64,000 nucleotides of DNA from Roseateles sp. (GTDB lineage Bacteria > Pseudomonadota > Gammaproteobacteria > Burkholderiales > Burkholderiaceae_C): assembly GCA_016790285.1 (NCBI GenBank), contig JAEUPJ010000039.1:1-64000 (forward strand). The letters run 5' to 3'. Below, one piece after another: positions 11,255 through 19,108 of this stretch. The notes below the pieces were generated by a model that saw only the letters and a list, made by a program, of their open reading frames with translations, was not told where the DNA came from and made no database searches. A program made the position numbers and the translations under genes. Each line of letters starts with the position of its first letter. Within the stretch, counting starts at the first letter, position 1.

Positions 11255-12376
11255 ATGAAACCCCTCGACGACCCCAGCCACGACCGTGAAGTCGGTTCCC
11301 GCGATACCACGCGCGACACCACGCGCACCGACGACACCCGCATCGGCGCCGTGCGTGCGCTGATCAGCCCGGCCCTGCTGCTCGAAGAGCTGCCCATCCC
11401 CGACGCCACGCTCGAACTTGTCGAGCGGGCGCGCCAGGAGATCAGCGACGTGCTGCACGGCCGCGATGACCGGCTGCTCGTCATCGTCGGCCCGTGCTCC
11501 ATCCACGACCACGACCAGGCGATGGACTACGCGCGTCTGCTCAAGACGGCGCGCGAGGAACTCAGCCGCGACCTGCTCATCGTCATGCGCGTGTACTTCG
11601 AGAAGCCGCGCACGACGGTCGGCTGGAAGGGCTACATCAACGACCCGCGCCTGGACGGCAGCTTCCACATGAACGAGGGCCTGCGCCTGGCCCGCCAGCT
11701 GCTGCTGGATGTCAACGCCCTGGGCTTGCCGGCCGGCACCGAGTTCCTGGACCTGCTGTCGCCACAGTACATCTCCGACCTCATCGCCTGGGGTGCCATC
11801 GGCGCACGCACGACGGAAAGCCAGAGCCACCGCCAGCTGGCGTCGGGCCTGAGCTGCCCGGTGGGCTTCAAGAACGGCACCGACGGCGGCATCAAGGTCG
11901 CGAGCGACGCCGTGCTCGCCGCCAGCAGCGCCCATGCCTTCATGGGCATGACGAAGATGGGCACTGCCGCCATCTTCGAGACGCGTGGCAACCAGGACTG
12001 CCACGTCATCCTGCGCGGCGGCAAAGCGCCGAACTACGACGCGGCCTCGGTGAACGCCGCCTGCGACGCGCTGCGCACCTCGGGCCTGCGCGAGCAGGTC
12101 ATGATCGACTTCTCGCACGCCAACTCCAGCAAGAAGTACGAGCGCCAGGTGGACGTCGGCCACGACGTGGCCGGGCAGATCGCCGGCGGTGACCAGCGCA
12201 TCACGGGCGTGATGATCGAGAGCCACCTGCAGCCCGGCCGCCAGGACCTGGCCGAGGGCCAGACCAAGGCGGACCTCAAGCCCGGCGTGTCCATCACCGA
12301 CGCCTGCCTGGGCTGGGCCCAGACCGAGCCGCTGCTGCGCGAGCTGGCAGCGGCGGTGCAAAAGCGCCGTGGCTGA
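11255..12376 (+). CDS. aroG: 3-deoxy-7-phosphoheptulonate (DAHP) synthase, class I
   Basis: First enzyme of the shikimate pathway, condensing PEP and erythrose-4-phosphate. 373 residues from ATG 11255 (GGGAG 11 bases upstream); a GTG at 11219, directly at the end of the EamA gene, is an alternative. Family signatures are clear: LLVIVGPCSIHD, RVYFEKPRTTVGWKG, SWGAIGARTTESQ-type GAIGARTTESQSHR, LSCPVGFKNGTDG, VMIDFSHANSSK and GVMIESHL. The first 40 residues before IGAVRALISP are charged and Thr/Asp-rich, longer than in E. coli AroG. Which aromatic amino acid inhibits it cannot be read. Confidence 0.95.
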   Translation: MKPLDDPSHDREVGSRDTTRDTTRTDDTRIGAVRALISPALLLEELPIPDATLELVERARQEISDVLHGRDDRLLVIVGPCSIHDHDQAMDYARLLKTAREELSRDLLIVMRVYFEKPRTTVGWKGYINDPRLDGSFHMNEGLRLARQLLLDVNALGLPAGTEFLDLLSPQYISDLIAWGAIGARTTESQSHRQLASGLSCPVGFKNGTDGGIKVASDAVLAASSAHAFMGMTKMGTAAIFETRGNQDCHVILRGGKAPNYDAASVNAACDALRTSGLREQVMIDFSHANSSKKYERQVDVGHDVAGQIAGGDQRITGVMIESHLQPGRQDLAEGQTKADLKPGVSITDACLGWAQTEPLLRELAAAVQKRRG

Positions 12377-12546
12377 CCGCCCCTCAACCCTGCGCTAACG
12401 CGTCACTGGCGCTTCGCTGAAGCCCTGCTGACGCCCGGCGGGCGCCGTTCGCGCCCGCCCGTCCCCGCTCGTCGCAGCGCGCTCGCGCGGCCGGCCGGCG
12501 GTTTCCATCATGCAGCCATCCCCACTGCTGAACCGATGGAGCCGCC

Positions 12547-12972
12547 ATGAAGCACCCCCTCGCCGCCACCCTCCTTGCGCTGCTGCCCCTGGCCAGCCAC
12601 GCGGCCGACCTGACCCTGGAAGTCCAGGGCCTGGACAAGACCCGACTGCAGGGCGCCGCCCTCATGGTGGCCGTGTTCACCGAGCCCGCCGGCTGGCTCA
12701 AGCAGCCGCAGACCGGCCGCCGCTTCACGCTGGACAGCGCCGCTGACGGCCGCATCACCGTGGTGCTGAAGGACCTGCCCGACGGGCCGCTGGCGCTGAG
12801 CCTCTTCCAGGACGCCAACAGCAACGGCCGGCTCGACATGAACGCCATGGGCATCCCGGTCGAGCCCTTCGGCTTCTCCAACGATGCGGTGGGGCAATTC
12901 GGCCCGCCGAAGTTCGAGCAGGCCGTCGTCACGCCCGTGGCCGGCCAGCCGCTCAAGATCCGCTTGAACTGA
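12547..12972 (+). CDS. Exported DUF2141-family protein
   Basis: 141 residues. Signal peptide MKHPLAATLLALLPLASHAA, then the DUF2141 beta-sandwich with its hallmarks: LPDGPLALSLFQDANSNGRLD (about residues 78-98) and GIPVEPFGFSNDA. Members are periplasmic or secreted and of unknown function. The stop lies 10 bases before the carotenoid oxygenase start, which has GGAGG in the gap, so the two are very likely one operon. Confidence 0.9.
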   Translation: MKHPLAATLLALLPLASHAADLTLEVQGLDKTRLQGAALMVAVFTEPAGWLKQPQTGRRFTLDSAADGRITVVLKDLPDGPLALSLFQDANSNGRLDMNAMGIPVEPFGFSNDAVGQFGPPKFEQAVVTPVAGQPLKIRLN

Positions 12973-12982
12973 GGAGGGCGCC

Positions 12983-14464
12983 ATGACCACGTCGCGCCGC
13001 TCCCTGCTCACCGCGCTGCTGGCCGGCGGCCTCAGCCCTGAACTGCTCGCCCTGGGCCTGCCCGCCAGTGGCTTTGCCGCGAGCGCACCGGAGCTGGCGC
13101 CCCTGCGCGGCCTGGCCGGCGGCGAGCTCGACACGCCGCGTGCTGCCGTGGAGGGGCGACTGCCCGCGGGCCTGCGCGGCCGGCTGTTCCGCAACGGCCC
13201 GGGCCTGATGTCCCGTGGCGGCGAGCGTTACCACCACTGGTTCGACGGCGACGGCTTCGTGCAGTCCTGGACGCTGGCCGACGGCCAGGTCCGCCACCGC
13301 GGCCGCTTCGTGCAGACCGAGAAGTTCCAGGCCGAGCAGGCCGCCGGCCGCTTCCTGCTGCCGGCCTTCGGGACGGCCATTCCCGCCCAGCGCCCGGTGC
13401 GCGGCCCCGACAGCGTCAACGTGGCGAACACGAGCGTACTGATGCAGGGCCAGAGCCTGTACGCGCTGTGGGAGGGCGGCAGCGCCTACACGCTGGACCC
13501 CGACACGCTGGCCACGCGCGGCGTGAAGACCTGGTCGCCCGAGCTGCGCGGCATGCCGTTCTCGGCCCACCCCAAGGTGGAGTCCGACGGCACGGTGTGG
13601 AACTTCGGCACCTACAACGGGCGCCTCGTCGTGTACGAGATCGATGCGGCCGGTGCGGTGCGCCGGCATGCGGTGCTGGACGTGAAGGCGCCGGCCATGC
13701 TGCACGATTTCGCGGTGTCGCAGCGCCACCTCGTCTTCCTGCTCGCACCCATCACGCTGGACATGGCCGCGGTGCGTGCTGGGCAGTCGATGATCGATGC
13801 GATGCACTGGGCCGGCGAGCGGCCCACGCGCGTGCTGGTGGTCGACAAGGCCGACTTCAGCCGCCAGCGCGTCTTCGAGATGCCCGCGGCCCATGTCTTT
13901 CACTTCGGCAATGCGTGGGACGACGGGCGCCTGCTGCGCCTGGACTACGTGCAGAGCACCCCGCTGCCGGAGTTCAACACCGCCGCGCGCCAGATCATGC
14001 GCGGCGAGCGCACCTCGCGTGACGTCTCCACGCCGCGCGTGCTGGAGATCGACCTTCAGACCGGGCGGCTGAGCCTGGCAGAGCGCAGCGAGGCGGTGGA
14101 GTTCCCCGTGGTGGACCCGCGCGTCGTGGCGCAGCGCCATCGTTTCGTCTGGTACCCGACGGCCATCGACACCGGCGACCGCTGGGGCTTCAACGGCCTG
14201 ATGCGGCTGGACATCGAGGGCGGCGCGCGGGAGCGGTTCAGCTTCGGGGCCGGCACCGTCGTCGAGGAGCATGTGATGGTGCCGCGGCCCGGCAGCACGG
14301 GCGAAGGGGAGGGCTGGCTCGTCGGCACCGGCTACGACATCGCCCGCCAGCGCAGCTTCCTGAGCGTGTTCGACGCGATGCGCCTGGCCAACGGGCCGGT
14401 GGCGCGCGCCTGGTTGCCGTACTGGGTGCCCTACGGCTTTCACGGGCGCTTCTACGCCGCCTGA
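12983..14464 (+). CDS. Carotenoid oxygenase-family protein, probably Tat-exported
   Basis: Non-haem iron dioxygenase of the carotenoid/stilbene cleavage family, 493 residues, seven-bladed propeller. Expected iron-binding histidines are His196 (SAHPK), His241 (MLHDF), His307 (VFHFGN) and His487 (GFHGRF). Other family marks are FRNGPGLMSRGG, HHWFDGDGFVQSW and EEHVMVPRP. The N-terminus MTTSRRSLLTALLAGG has a twin-arginine-like motif (SRRSLL) and a hydrophobic stretch, so export in folded form is likely. Substrate could be an apocarotenoid or a lignin-derived stilbene. Co-transcribed with an exported DUF2141 protein. Confidence 0.9.
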   Translation: MTTSRRSLLTALLAGGLSPELLALGLPASGFAASAPELAPLRGLAGGELDTPRAAVEGRLPAGLRGRLFRNGPGLMSRGGERYHHWFDGDGFVQSWTLADGQVRHRGRFVQTEKFQAEQAAGRFLLPAFGTAIPAQRPVRGPDSVNVANTSVLMQGQSLYALWEGGSAYTLDPDTLATRGVKTWSPELRGMPFSAHPKVESDGTVWNFGTYNGRLVVYEIDAAGAVRRHAVLDVKAPAMLHDFAVSQRHLVFLLAPITLDMAAVRAGQSMIDAMHWAGERPTRVLVVDKADFSRQRVFEMPAAHVFHFGNAWDDGRLLRLDYVQSTPLPEFNTAARQIMRGERTSRDVSTPRVLEIDLQTGRLSLAERSEAVEFPVVDPRVVAQRHRFVWYPTAIDTGDRWGFNGLMRLDIEGGARERFSFGAGTVVEEHVMVPRPGSTGEGEGWLVGTGYDIARQRSFLSVFDAMRLANGPVARAWLPYWVPYGFHGRFYAA

Positions 14465-14570
14465 GTGACGCGGCTGACACGCTCGCGCAGACCTCCGAGC
14501 CGCCCGGCGTCGCCGTAGCGGCTTTGTTTCTTGGGGGGCGGTCTAACCCTGGAAGCCAGGGCAGCCCACA

Positions 14571-14599
14571 TTGACAGCCCGGATCGACGGCCCTATGGT
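14571..14599 (+). promoter_or_regulatory. Sigma-70 promoter of the PEP-CTERM/GH16 operon
   Basis: A perfect -35 box TTGACA (14571-14576), a 17-base spacer and a -10 box TATGGT (14594-14599, 4 of 6 matches). The expected transcription start, near 14606, lies just before the palindromic operators, so a bound repressor would block initiation or early elongation. Confidence 0.75.
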
Positions 14600-14608
14600 C
14601 CGCCCCGA

Positions 14609-14637
14609 CTGAAAGCGCTTTCAGAAAGCGCTTTCAG
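14609..14637. promoter_or_regulatory. Two overlapping LacI-type operators
   Basis: CTGAAAGCGCTTTCAG (14609-14624) is a perfect 16-base palindrome. It runs directly into a second copy, GAAAGCGCTTTC (14624-14635), with centres 13 bases apart. The core TGAAAGCGCTTTCA is a typical LacI/GalR-family operator with the central CG step these regulators contact. The sites follow the predicted transcription start of an operon that ends in a GH16 glucanase, so sugar-responsive repression is likely. No LacI-family gene lies in the window. Confidence 0.8.
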
Positions 14638-14694
14638 TTGTTCAATCCAGGTTCCACCGGGCCGCCAGAGCCCAACCACCACCCAGGAGACAAG

Positions 14695-15363
14695 ATGCGC
14701 CACCTCAAGACCGCGGCCGTGCTGGCCGCCACCCTGCTCGCCGGCGCTGCCGGCGCGGCCACCACCAACGGTTTCGCCAACGGCGGCTTCGAAGCCCCCG
14801 GGGGTGGCGGGCAGATCGCTGCCGGCTGGCTGACCGCCGCGACCAGCAGCCCCGCCACGCTGTCCACCGACGCGCATTCCGGCAGCTTCGCGCTGCTGCT
14901 GAGCGCGCCCAATGGCTTCGACGCCTCCATCGCGCTGCAGGACTCGGTCGGCCATGGCGGCATGCCCGCGCTCACCGCGGCCAACGTGGGCGACACCCCG
15001 TGGCTCACCTTCTGGGCCAAGGGCGACGCCAGTACCACGGGCAATGCCTTCGTGAAGCTGCAGTACTTCACCAGCAGCGGCAACGTGCTCGCGCTGGACC
15101 GCCAGTTCCAGGGCCAGATCAACCCGAACGGCTGGACGCAGATCAGCTTCCAGGCCTCGGCCATCCCCGTCGGCACGACGACGCTGTTCCTGGAGATCGG
15201 CACGGCCGTGGGCCCCATCCTGGACGGCCGGCCCAACGCCGTGCTGGTGGATGACCTGCAGTTCAACCTGACCACCGCCGCCGTCCCCGAGCCCGCCAGC
15301 ATCGCGCTGCTGCTGGCGGGCCTCGCCACCGTGGGCGCCGCCGCCCGCCGCCGTCGCGCCTGA
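14695..15363 (+). CDS. PEP-CTERM sorting-domain protein, first gene of GH16 operon
   Basis: 222-residue exported protein. ATG 14695 follows AGGAGA by 4 bases. Signal peptide MRHLKTAAVLAATLLAGAAGA, then a beta-sandwich body that looks like a carbohydrate-binding-type jelly roll (NGGFEAPGGGGQIAAGW, PWLTFWAKGDAST, VLVDDLQFNLT), and a C-terminal sorting signal AVPEPASIALLLAGL with terminal RRRRA. The phrasing matches DUF642-like or CBM-like PEP-CTERM proteins. Position directly behind the LacI-type operators, with a glucanase two genes downstream, suggests a surface polysaccharide-binding role; that is inference. Confidence 0.88.
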   Translation: MRHLKTAAVLAATLLAGAAGAATTNGFANGGFEAPGGGGQIAAGWLTAATSSPATLSTDAHSGSFALLLSAPNGFDASIALQDSVGHGGMPALTAANVGDTPWLTFWAKGDASTTGNAFVKLQYFTSSGNVLALDRQFQGQINPNGWTQISFQASAIPVGTTTLFLEIGTAVGPILDGRPNAVLVDDLQFNLTTAAVPEPASIALLLAGLATVGAAARRRRA

Positions 15364-15383
15364 TCAACCCGCGGAGACACCCC

Positions 15384-16010
15384 ATGCAATTCCACACCCA
15401 CCCCCTGGCGCGCGCCGTCGCCGCGCTGCTCCTGGCCGGCCTCACGGCGCAGGCCGGCGCCACCGGCGTCGTCGTGCACGACAGCTACGGCCCCGACATC
15501 AACCAGCTCAACGGCTGGCCCACGCCGCTCTTCGAAGGGCAGGACATCGCCATCGCCTTCAGCCTGGCCAACGCCGGCACGCTCGAATCCATCCTGACCT
15601 CGGTCGACGGCGTGGGCAGCGTGACGCTCGGCATCCTGCCGCGCAGCGCGGCCCTGCCGGTGGCGGCGGGCTGGCTCTACAGCACCCAGCTCACCGACCC
15701 CTTCGCCAACACGCTGCTCACGCCCAACGGCTGGACGCTGGCCGCCGGCAACTACTGGCTCGTCGCCGTCGCCGGCACGGGCTTCAGCGGCCAGTGGCAA
15801 AGCGGCACCGACTCGCCCAACGGCGCCTGGGCCTACAGCGCCGGCAGCACCTGGACGGCCGTCGACTCGCCCTTCACCGGCATGCCTGCCGCCCGCATCA
15901 CGATGGCCGCCGCCGTGCCCGAGCCTGGCACCTGGGGCCTGATGCTGGCCGGTGGCCTGCTCGTCGCCGCGGCCGCGCGCCGTGCCCGTCAATCCAGCAC
16001 GCAAGGATGA
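15384..16010 (+). CDS. PEP-CTERM sorting-domain protein, second gene of GH16 operon
   Basis: 208-residue exported protein starting 20 bases after the previous stop. Signal peptide ends near AGLTAQAGA. The body (VVVHDSYGPDINQLNGWP, SLANAGTLESILTSVDGVG, NYWLVAVAGTGFSGQWQSG) is of the type seen in choice-of-anchor PEP-CTERM proteins. It ends in AVPEPGTWGLMLAGGLLVAAAARRARQ with a ten-residue tail. Different from the upstream PEP-CTERM protein, so not a simple duplication. Likely delivered to the cell envelope with the glucanase. Confidence 0.85.
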   Translation: MQFHTHPLARAVAALLLAGLTAQAGATGVVVHDSYGPDINQLNGWPTPLFEGQDIAIAFSLANAGTLESILTSVDGVGSVTLGILPRSAALPVAAGWLYSTQLTDPFANTLLTPNGWTLAAGNYWLVAVAGTGFSGQWQSGTDSPNGAWAYSAGSTWTAVDSPFTGMPAARITMAAAVPEPGTWGLMLAGGLLVAAAARRARQSSTQG

Positions 16011-16015
16011 AAGCC

Positions 16016-17770
16016 ATGACCCGTCACACCTTCATCGGCGGCCTGCTGCTGGCCGCCAGCGCGGCAGCCTCCGCCAGCGTCACCAGCCCCGTCATCGGCA
16101 AGCTGCTCTGGTCTGAGGAGTTCAACGGCGCGAGCCTGAACACCAGCGTCTGGTCGGCCTCCAACGGCAACGGCTGCCAGATCAACCTCTGCGGCTACGG
16201 CAACCAGGAGCTGCAGTTCTACAGCCCGGGCAACCTGAGCATCGCCGACGTGCCGTTCGAGCCCGGCACGCGGGCCCTGGCCATCACGGCGCGACGCGAA
16301 GTCAACGGTGCCAACCAGTTCACCTCCGGCAAGGTCGATTCCTCCGGCAAGGTGCAGGTCAAGTACGGCCTCGTGGAAGTGCGCATGGCCACGCCCAAGG
16401 TCGGCGTGGGGTTGTGGCCCGCGGCCTGGATGCTGGGCGTGAGCCCGCAGGTCTGGCCGCGCAACGGCGAGATCGACATCATGGAAATGGGCGGTCGCCA
16501 GCCCGCCGGCCTGCCGCCCATCTCGCCGGACCAGTTCGTCGGCTCCAACGTCATCACGTTCCAGCAGGCCGCCTGCGTGCCGGGCAACGAAAGCTGCGCC
16601 GCCTCCACCGCCTGGCAGAACAAGAACTGGTACACGCCGAGCCGCTCGCTCGCCAACCGTTTCGTGACCTACCGCCTTTACTGGACGGACACGCAGATGC
16701 GCTTCACGGTGCTGGACAACGGCCGCGAGTACGACATGTACAAGGCGCCCATCACCGTCAACTCCACGGCGCTCAACCAGCCCTTCTACCTGCTGCTGAA
16801 CATGGCGGTCGGCGGCAACTTCACGCCGGCGGCCACGCCCGCGCAGGTGACGGCGCCGCTGCCGGCCACGACCTATGTCGACTACGTGCGCGTGTACGAA
16901 CTCGACGGCCTGGGCGAGGTCAAGCTCGGCGTGGGCACGCAGCCCGAGGTCGGCAAGTTCGGTGTCTTCACCGACAACACGCCGGTGGACAACAAGCAGG
17001 TGCCGGGCGTGTCTGCCGACGTGTTCATCTGGAACCAGGGCTCCATGACCGCTGGGGACCTGCCGCCCTACGAGGGCACGGGCGTGCTGGCGTTCAAGTA
17101 TTTCGCGCCGGGGCAGTGGTTCGGCGGCAGCATCCAGTCGCGCCAGGTGCACGACATGAGCGGCTTTCGCAACGGTCACATCAAGCTGAAGATCAAGGCG
17201 CCCGCCAACGTGGCCTTCCGCATCGGCATCTACGACACCTACACCAACCAGAGCTCCGTCACCTTCCCGGCCAACACCACCGCCTATGGTCTCGTGCGCG
17301 ACGGCGAGTGGGGCACGGCGACCATCCCGGTCGCCGAGATCGCGGGCCCCAAGGTCGCGCTGCAGTCGATGCTGGACCTGTTCCAGTTCTTCAGCGTGGA
17401 CGGCGCGCTGCCCGGGCAGCAGTTTCAGATCGCCTTCGACGACATCGTCTGGGACTCCGGCTCGGCCAGCGTGCCGCGCGTGGCCGTGGCGCCTGCCATC
17501 GCCAAGACGGCCGCCATCTCGGGCAGCACGACGCAGACCGGCGCCACCACGCTGGAGTTCGCCGCGCCCGCCTCGGGCTGGGTGGACGTGCACTACACCG
17601 TCAATGGCGGTGAAGCGCAGACCGTGCGCATGCGCCAGGAGGGCGGCACCGGCCGCTACACGGCGGGTGGGCTGAAGAAGGGCGACGTCGTCGAGTACCG
17701 CTTCACCGCGTGGGACGCCGCGCGGCAGCTCGCCGTCGATTCGGCACCGCGCACGGCCGTCATCCGGTAG
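16016..17770 (+). CDS. Secreted GH16 beta-glucanase (laminarinase-like) with C-terminal glucan-binding module
   Basis: Glycoside hydrolase family 16, 584 residues. ATG 16016 is preferred over ATG 16007 because AAGGA (16003-16007) sits 8 bases upstream. Signal peptide ends near residue 20. The GH16 domain spans about 28-300 with the catalytic motif GEIDIMEMGG: nucleophile Glu152, Asp154, acid/base Glu157. A second beta-sandwich (about 305-490: GKFGVFTDNTPVDN to FDDIVWDSG) resembles the galactose-binding-like domains of exo-glucanases. The last 75 residues (VDVHYTVNGGEAQTVRMRQ, GLKKGDVVEYRFTAW) look like CBM56, which binds beta-1,3-glucan. Laminarin is therefore the best guess for substrate. 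Confidence 0.92.
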   Translation: MTRHTFIGGLLLAASAAASASVTSPVIGKLLWSEEFNGASLNTSVWSASNGNGCQINLCGYGNQELQFYSPGNLSIADVPFEPGTRALAITARREVNGANQFTSGKVDSSGKVQVKYGLVEVRMATPKVGVGLWPAAWMLGVSPQVWPRNGEIDIMEMGGRQPAGLPPISPDQFVGSNVITFQQAACVPGNESCAASTAWQNKNWYTPSRSLANRFVTYRLYWTDTQMRFTVLDNGREYDMYKAPITVNSTALNQPFYLLLNMAVGGNFTPAATPAQVTAPLPATTYVDYVRVYELDGLGEVKLGVGTQPEVGKFGVFTDNTPVDNKQVPGVSADVFIWNQGSMTAGDLPPYEGTGVLAFKYFAPGQWFGGSIQSRQVHDMSGFRNGHIKLKIKAPANVAFRIGIYDTYTNQSSVTFPANTTAYGLVRDGEWGTATIPVAEIAGPKVALQSMLDLFQFFSVDGALPGQQFQIAFDDIVWDSGSASVPRVAVAPAIAKTAAISGSTTQTGATTLEFAAPASGWVDVHYTVNGGEAQTVRMRQEGGTGRYTAGGLKKGDVVEYRFTAWDAARQLAVDSAPRTAVIR

Positions 17771-17824
17771 CCGTTGCGGGGCGTGGGCGCCGGGTGGCCG
17801 GCGCCCATCCCGCAAAATGGCGGG

Positions 17825-18496
17825 ATGAACCAAGACCAGCTCAAGCAACTCGTCGGTCGTGCGGCCGTGGCCTACGTGCCCGCCGGCCAGGTCCTCGGCG
17901 TCGGCACCGGCTCGACGGTGGACTGTTTCATCGATGCGCTCGCCGCCGAGATCGCCGCCGGCCGCCTGGCCATCCCCGGCGCCGTGTCCAGCTCCGAGCG
18001 CTCCACGCAGCGCCTGCGCAAGGCCGGCATCCCTGTGCTGGAGGCCAGCGAGGTCGAGCGTCTGGCCGTCTACATCGACGGCGCCGACGAGATCGACCAC
18101 CAGGGCTTCATGGTGAAGGGCGGCGGTGCCGCCCTCACGCGCGAGAAGATCGTGGCCGACCTGGCCGACCAGTTCGTCTGCATCGCCGACGCCTCCAAGC
18201 TCGTGCAGACCCTCGGCAAGTTCCCGCTGCCCGTCGAGATCATCCCGATGGCCGCGGCCCAGCTCGCACGCCGTTTCGCGGCGCTGGGCGGCACCGCCAA
18301 GGTCCGTGCCGGCGTCGTGACCGACAACGGCGGCCACATCCTGGACGTGACGGGCCTGGCCATCACCGACCCCTTGGCCTTCGAGGCCGAGGTCAGCCAG
18401 TGGCCCGGCGTGGTGACCGTGGGTGTGTTCGCCCGCCACAAGGCGCGGGTGTGCCTGCTGGGCGGGGCCGATGGGGTGAAGACGCTGACCTTCTGA
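17825..18496 (+). CDS. rpiA: Ribose-5-phosphate isomerase A
   Basis: Interconverts ribose-5-phosphate and ribulose-5-phosphate in the pentose phosphate pathway. 223 residues from ATG 17825, normal for RpiA. Signatures are [30 protein letters not shown], the catalytic [21 protein letters not shown] and a C-terminal [14 protein letters not shown]. It starts 54 bases after the GH16 gene and may have its own promoter there. Confidence 0.96.
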   Translation: MNQDQLKQLVGRAAVAYVPAGQVLGVGTGSTVDCFIDALAAEIAAGRLAIPGAVSSSERSTQRLRKAGIPVLEASEVERLAVYIDGADEIDHQGFMVKGGGAALTREKIVADLADQFVCIADASKLVQTLGKFPLPVEIIPMAAAQLARRFAALGGTAKVRAGVVTDNGGHILDVTGLAITDPLAFEAEVSQWPGVVTVGVFARHKARVCLLGGADGVKTLTF

Positions 18497-18507
18497 CCCG
18501 AGCGCCC

Positions 18508-19098
18508 ATGTCGCGAAGCCCCTTCGGCTTCAATGCCGACGACCACGAGCGCCATCACTGGTGGCGCAGCGTGCTGTTCAAGCTGCTGCTGTGCAGCGCC
18601 TCGGTGGCGCTGACGTGGTGGGCTGTCGGCGGGGCGCTGGGCGTGGCGGTGGGGCTGCTGCTCGTCATGCGCTTTCTCGGGCAGGCGCTGGCGCCCGACC
18701 TCGTCGCCCTGGCGGGCACGGCATGGCGCGCGATGCGGTCCTTGGCGTTCCGCCAGGTGCAGGGGCACTTCTACCAGTTCAAGGGGCATCGCATCCGGGT
18801 CGAGGACGACGAGCTGCTGCGCCAGCGCTGGATCGCGCTTGACGACCTGGCCACGGCGCTCGGCTCGCCCATGCCGGCCGTGGCGCTGCGCCGCCGCTGG
18901 CCCGACGGTGTGCGTGAGCAGCGCGACGGCGTCTATGTGGTCGACGACGTGGCACTGGCGTGGCTCGGCGAGCAACGCAACGACCGGGCCGGCCGCCTGC
19001 ACCTGTGGGTCGAGCGCGACGTCTGGTACCCGGCGCGCGGCCGCAAGGCCAGCTATCAACAAAAAGGGACGCCTCCCGGCGTCCCTCCGCAAGGCTGA
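18508..19098 (+). CDS. Uncharacterised membrane protein
   Basis: 196 residues, not recognised as a named family. It starts 11 bases after rpiA. A short basic/His-rich N-terminus (DDHERHHWWRS) precedes two hydrophobic helices (about residues 22-45 and 45-65). The rest is soluble, with repeated Trp and Arg residues (RQVQGHFYQFKGHRIRVEDD, LRQRWIALDDLATALG, WLGEQRND). The segment LDDLATALGSPMPAVALRRRWP resembles a small DNA-binding-like or Bro/KilA-type helix pair, but weakly. Its last 14 codons run through the terminator hairpin of the convergent protease gene. Confidence 0.75.
   Translation: MSRSPFGFNADDHERHHWWRSVLFKLLLCSASVALTWWAVGGALGVAVGLLLVMRFLGQALAPDLVALAGTAWRAMRSLAFRQVQGHFYQFKGHRIRVEDDELLRQRWIALDDLATALGSPMPAVALRRRWPDGVREQRDGVYVVDDVALAWLGEQRNDRAGRLHLWVERDVWYPARGRKASYQQKGTPPGVPPQG
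19061..19085 (-). terminator. Rho-independent terminator of the M4 peptidase gene
   Basis: Perfect 8-base-pair stem GGGACGCC/GGCGTCCC with a 4-base loop (19066-19085). On the minus strand it is followed by TTTTT (19061-19065). It lies 24 bases beyond the peptidase stop codon, inside the 3' end of the convergent membrane-protein gene. Confidence 0.85.
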
Positions 19099-19108
19099 AG
19101 CCAGCCGG

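Noticed and set aside
12425-12465. GC-rich hairpin after aroG (GGCGGGCG/CGCCCGCC)
   Set aside because: Eight pairs but no T-tract on either strand; not distinguishable from chance pairing in this GC-rich gap.
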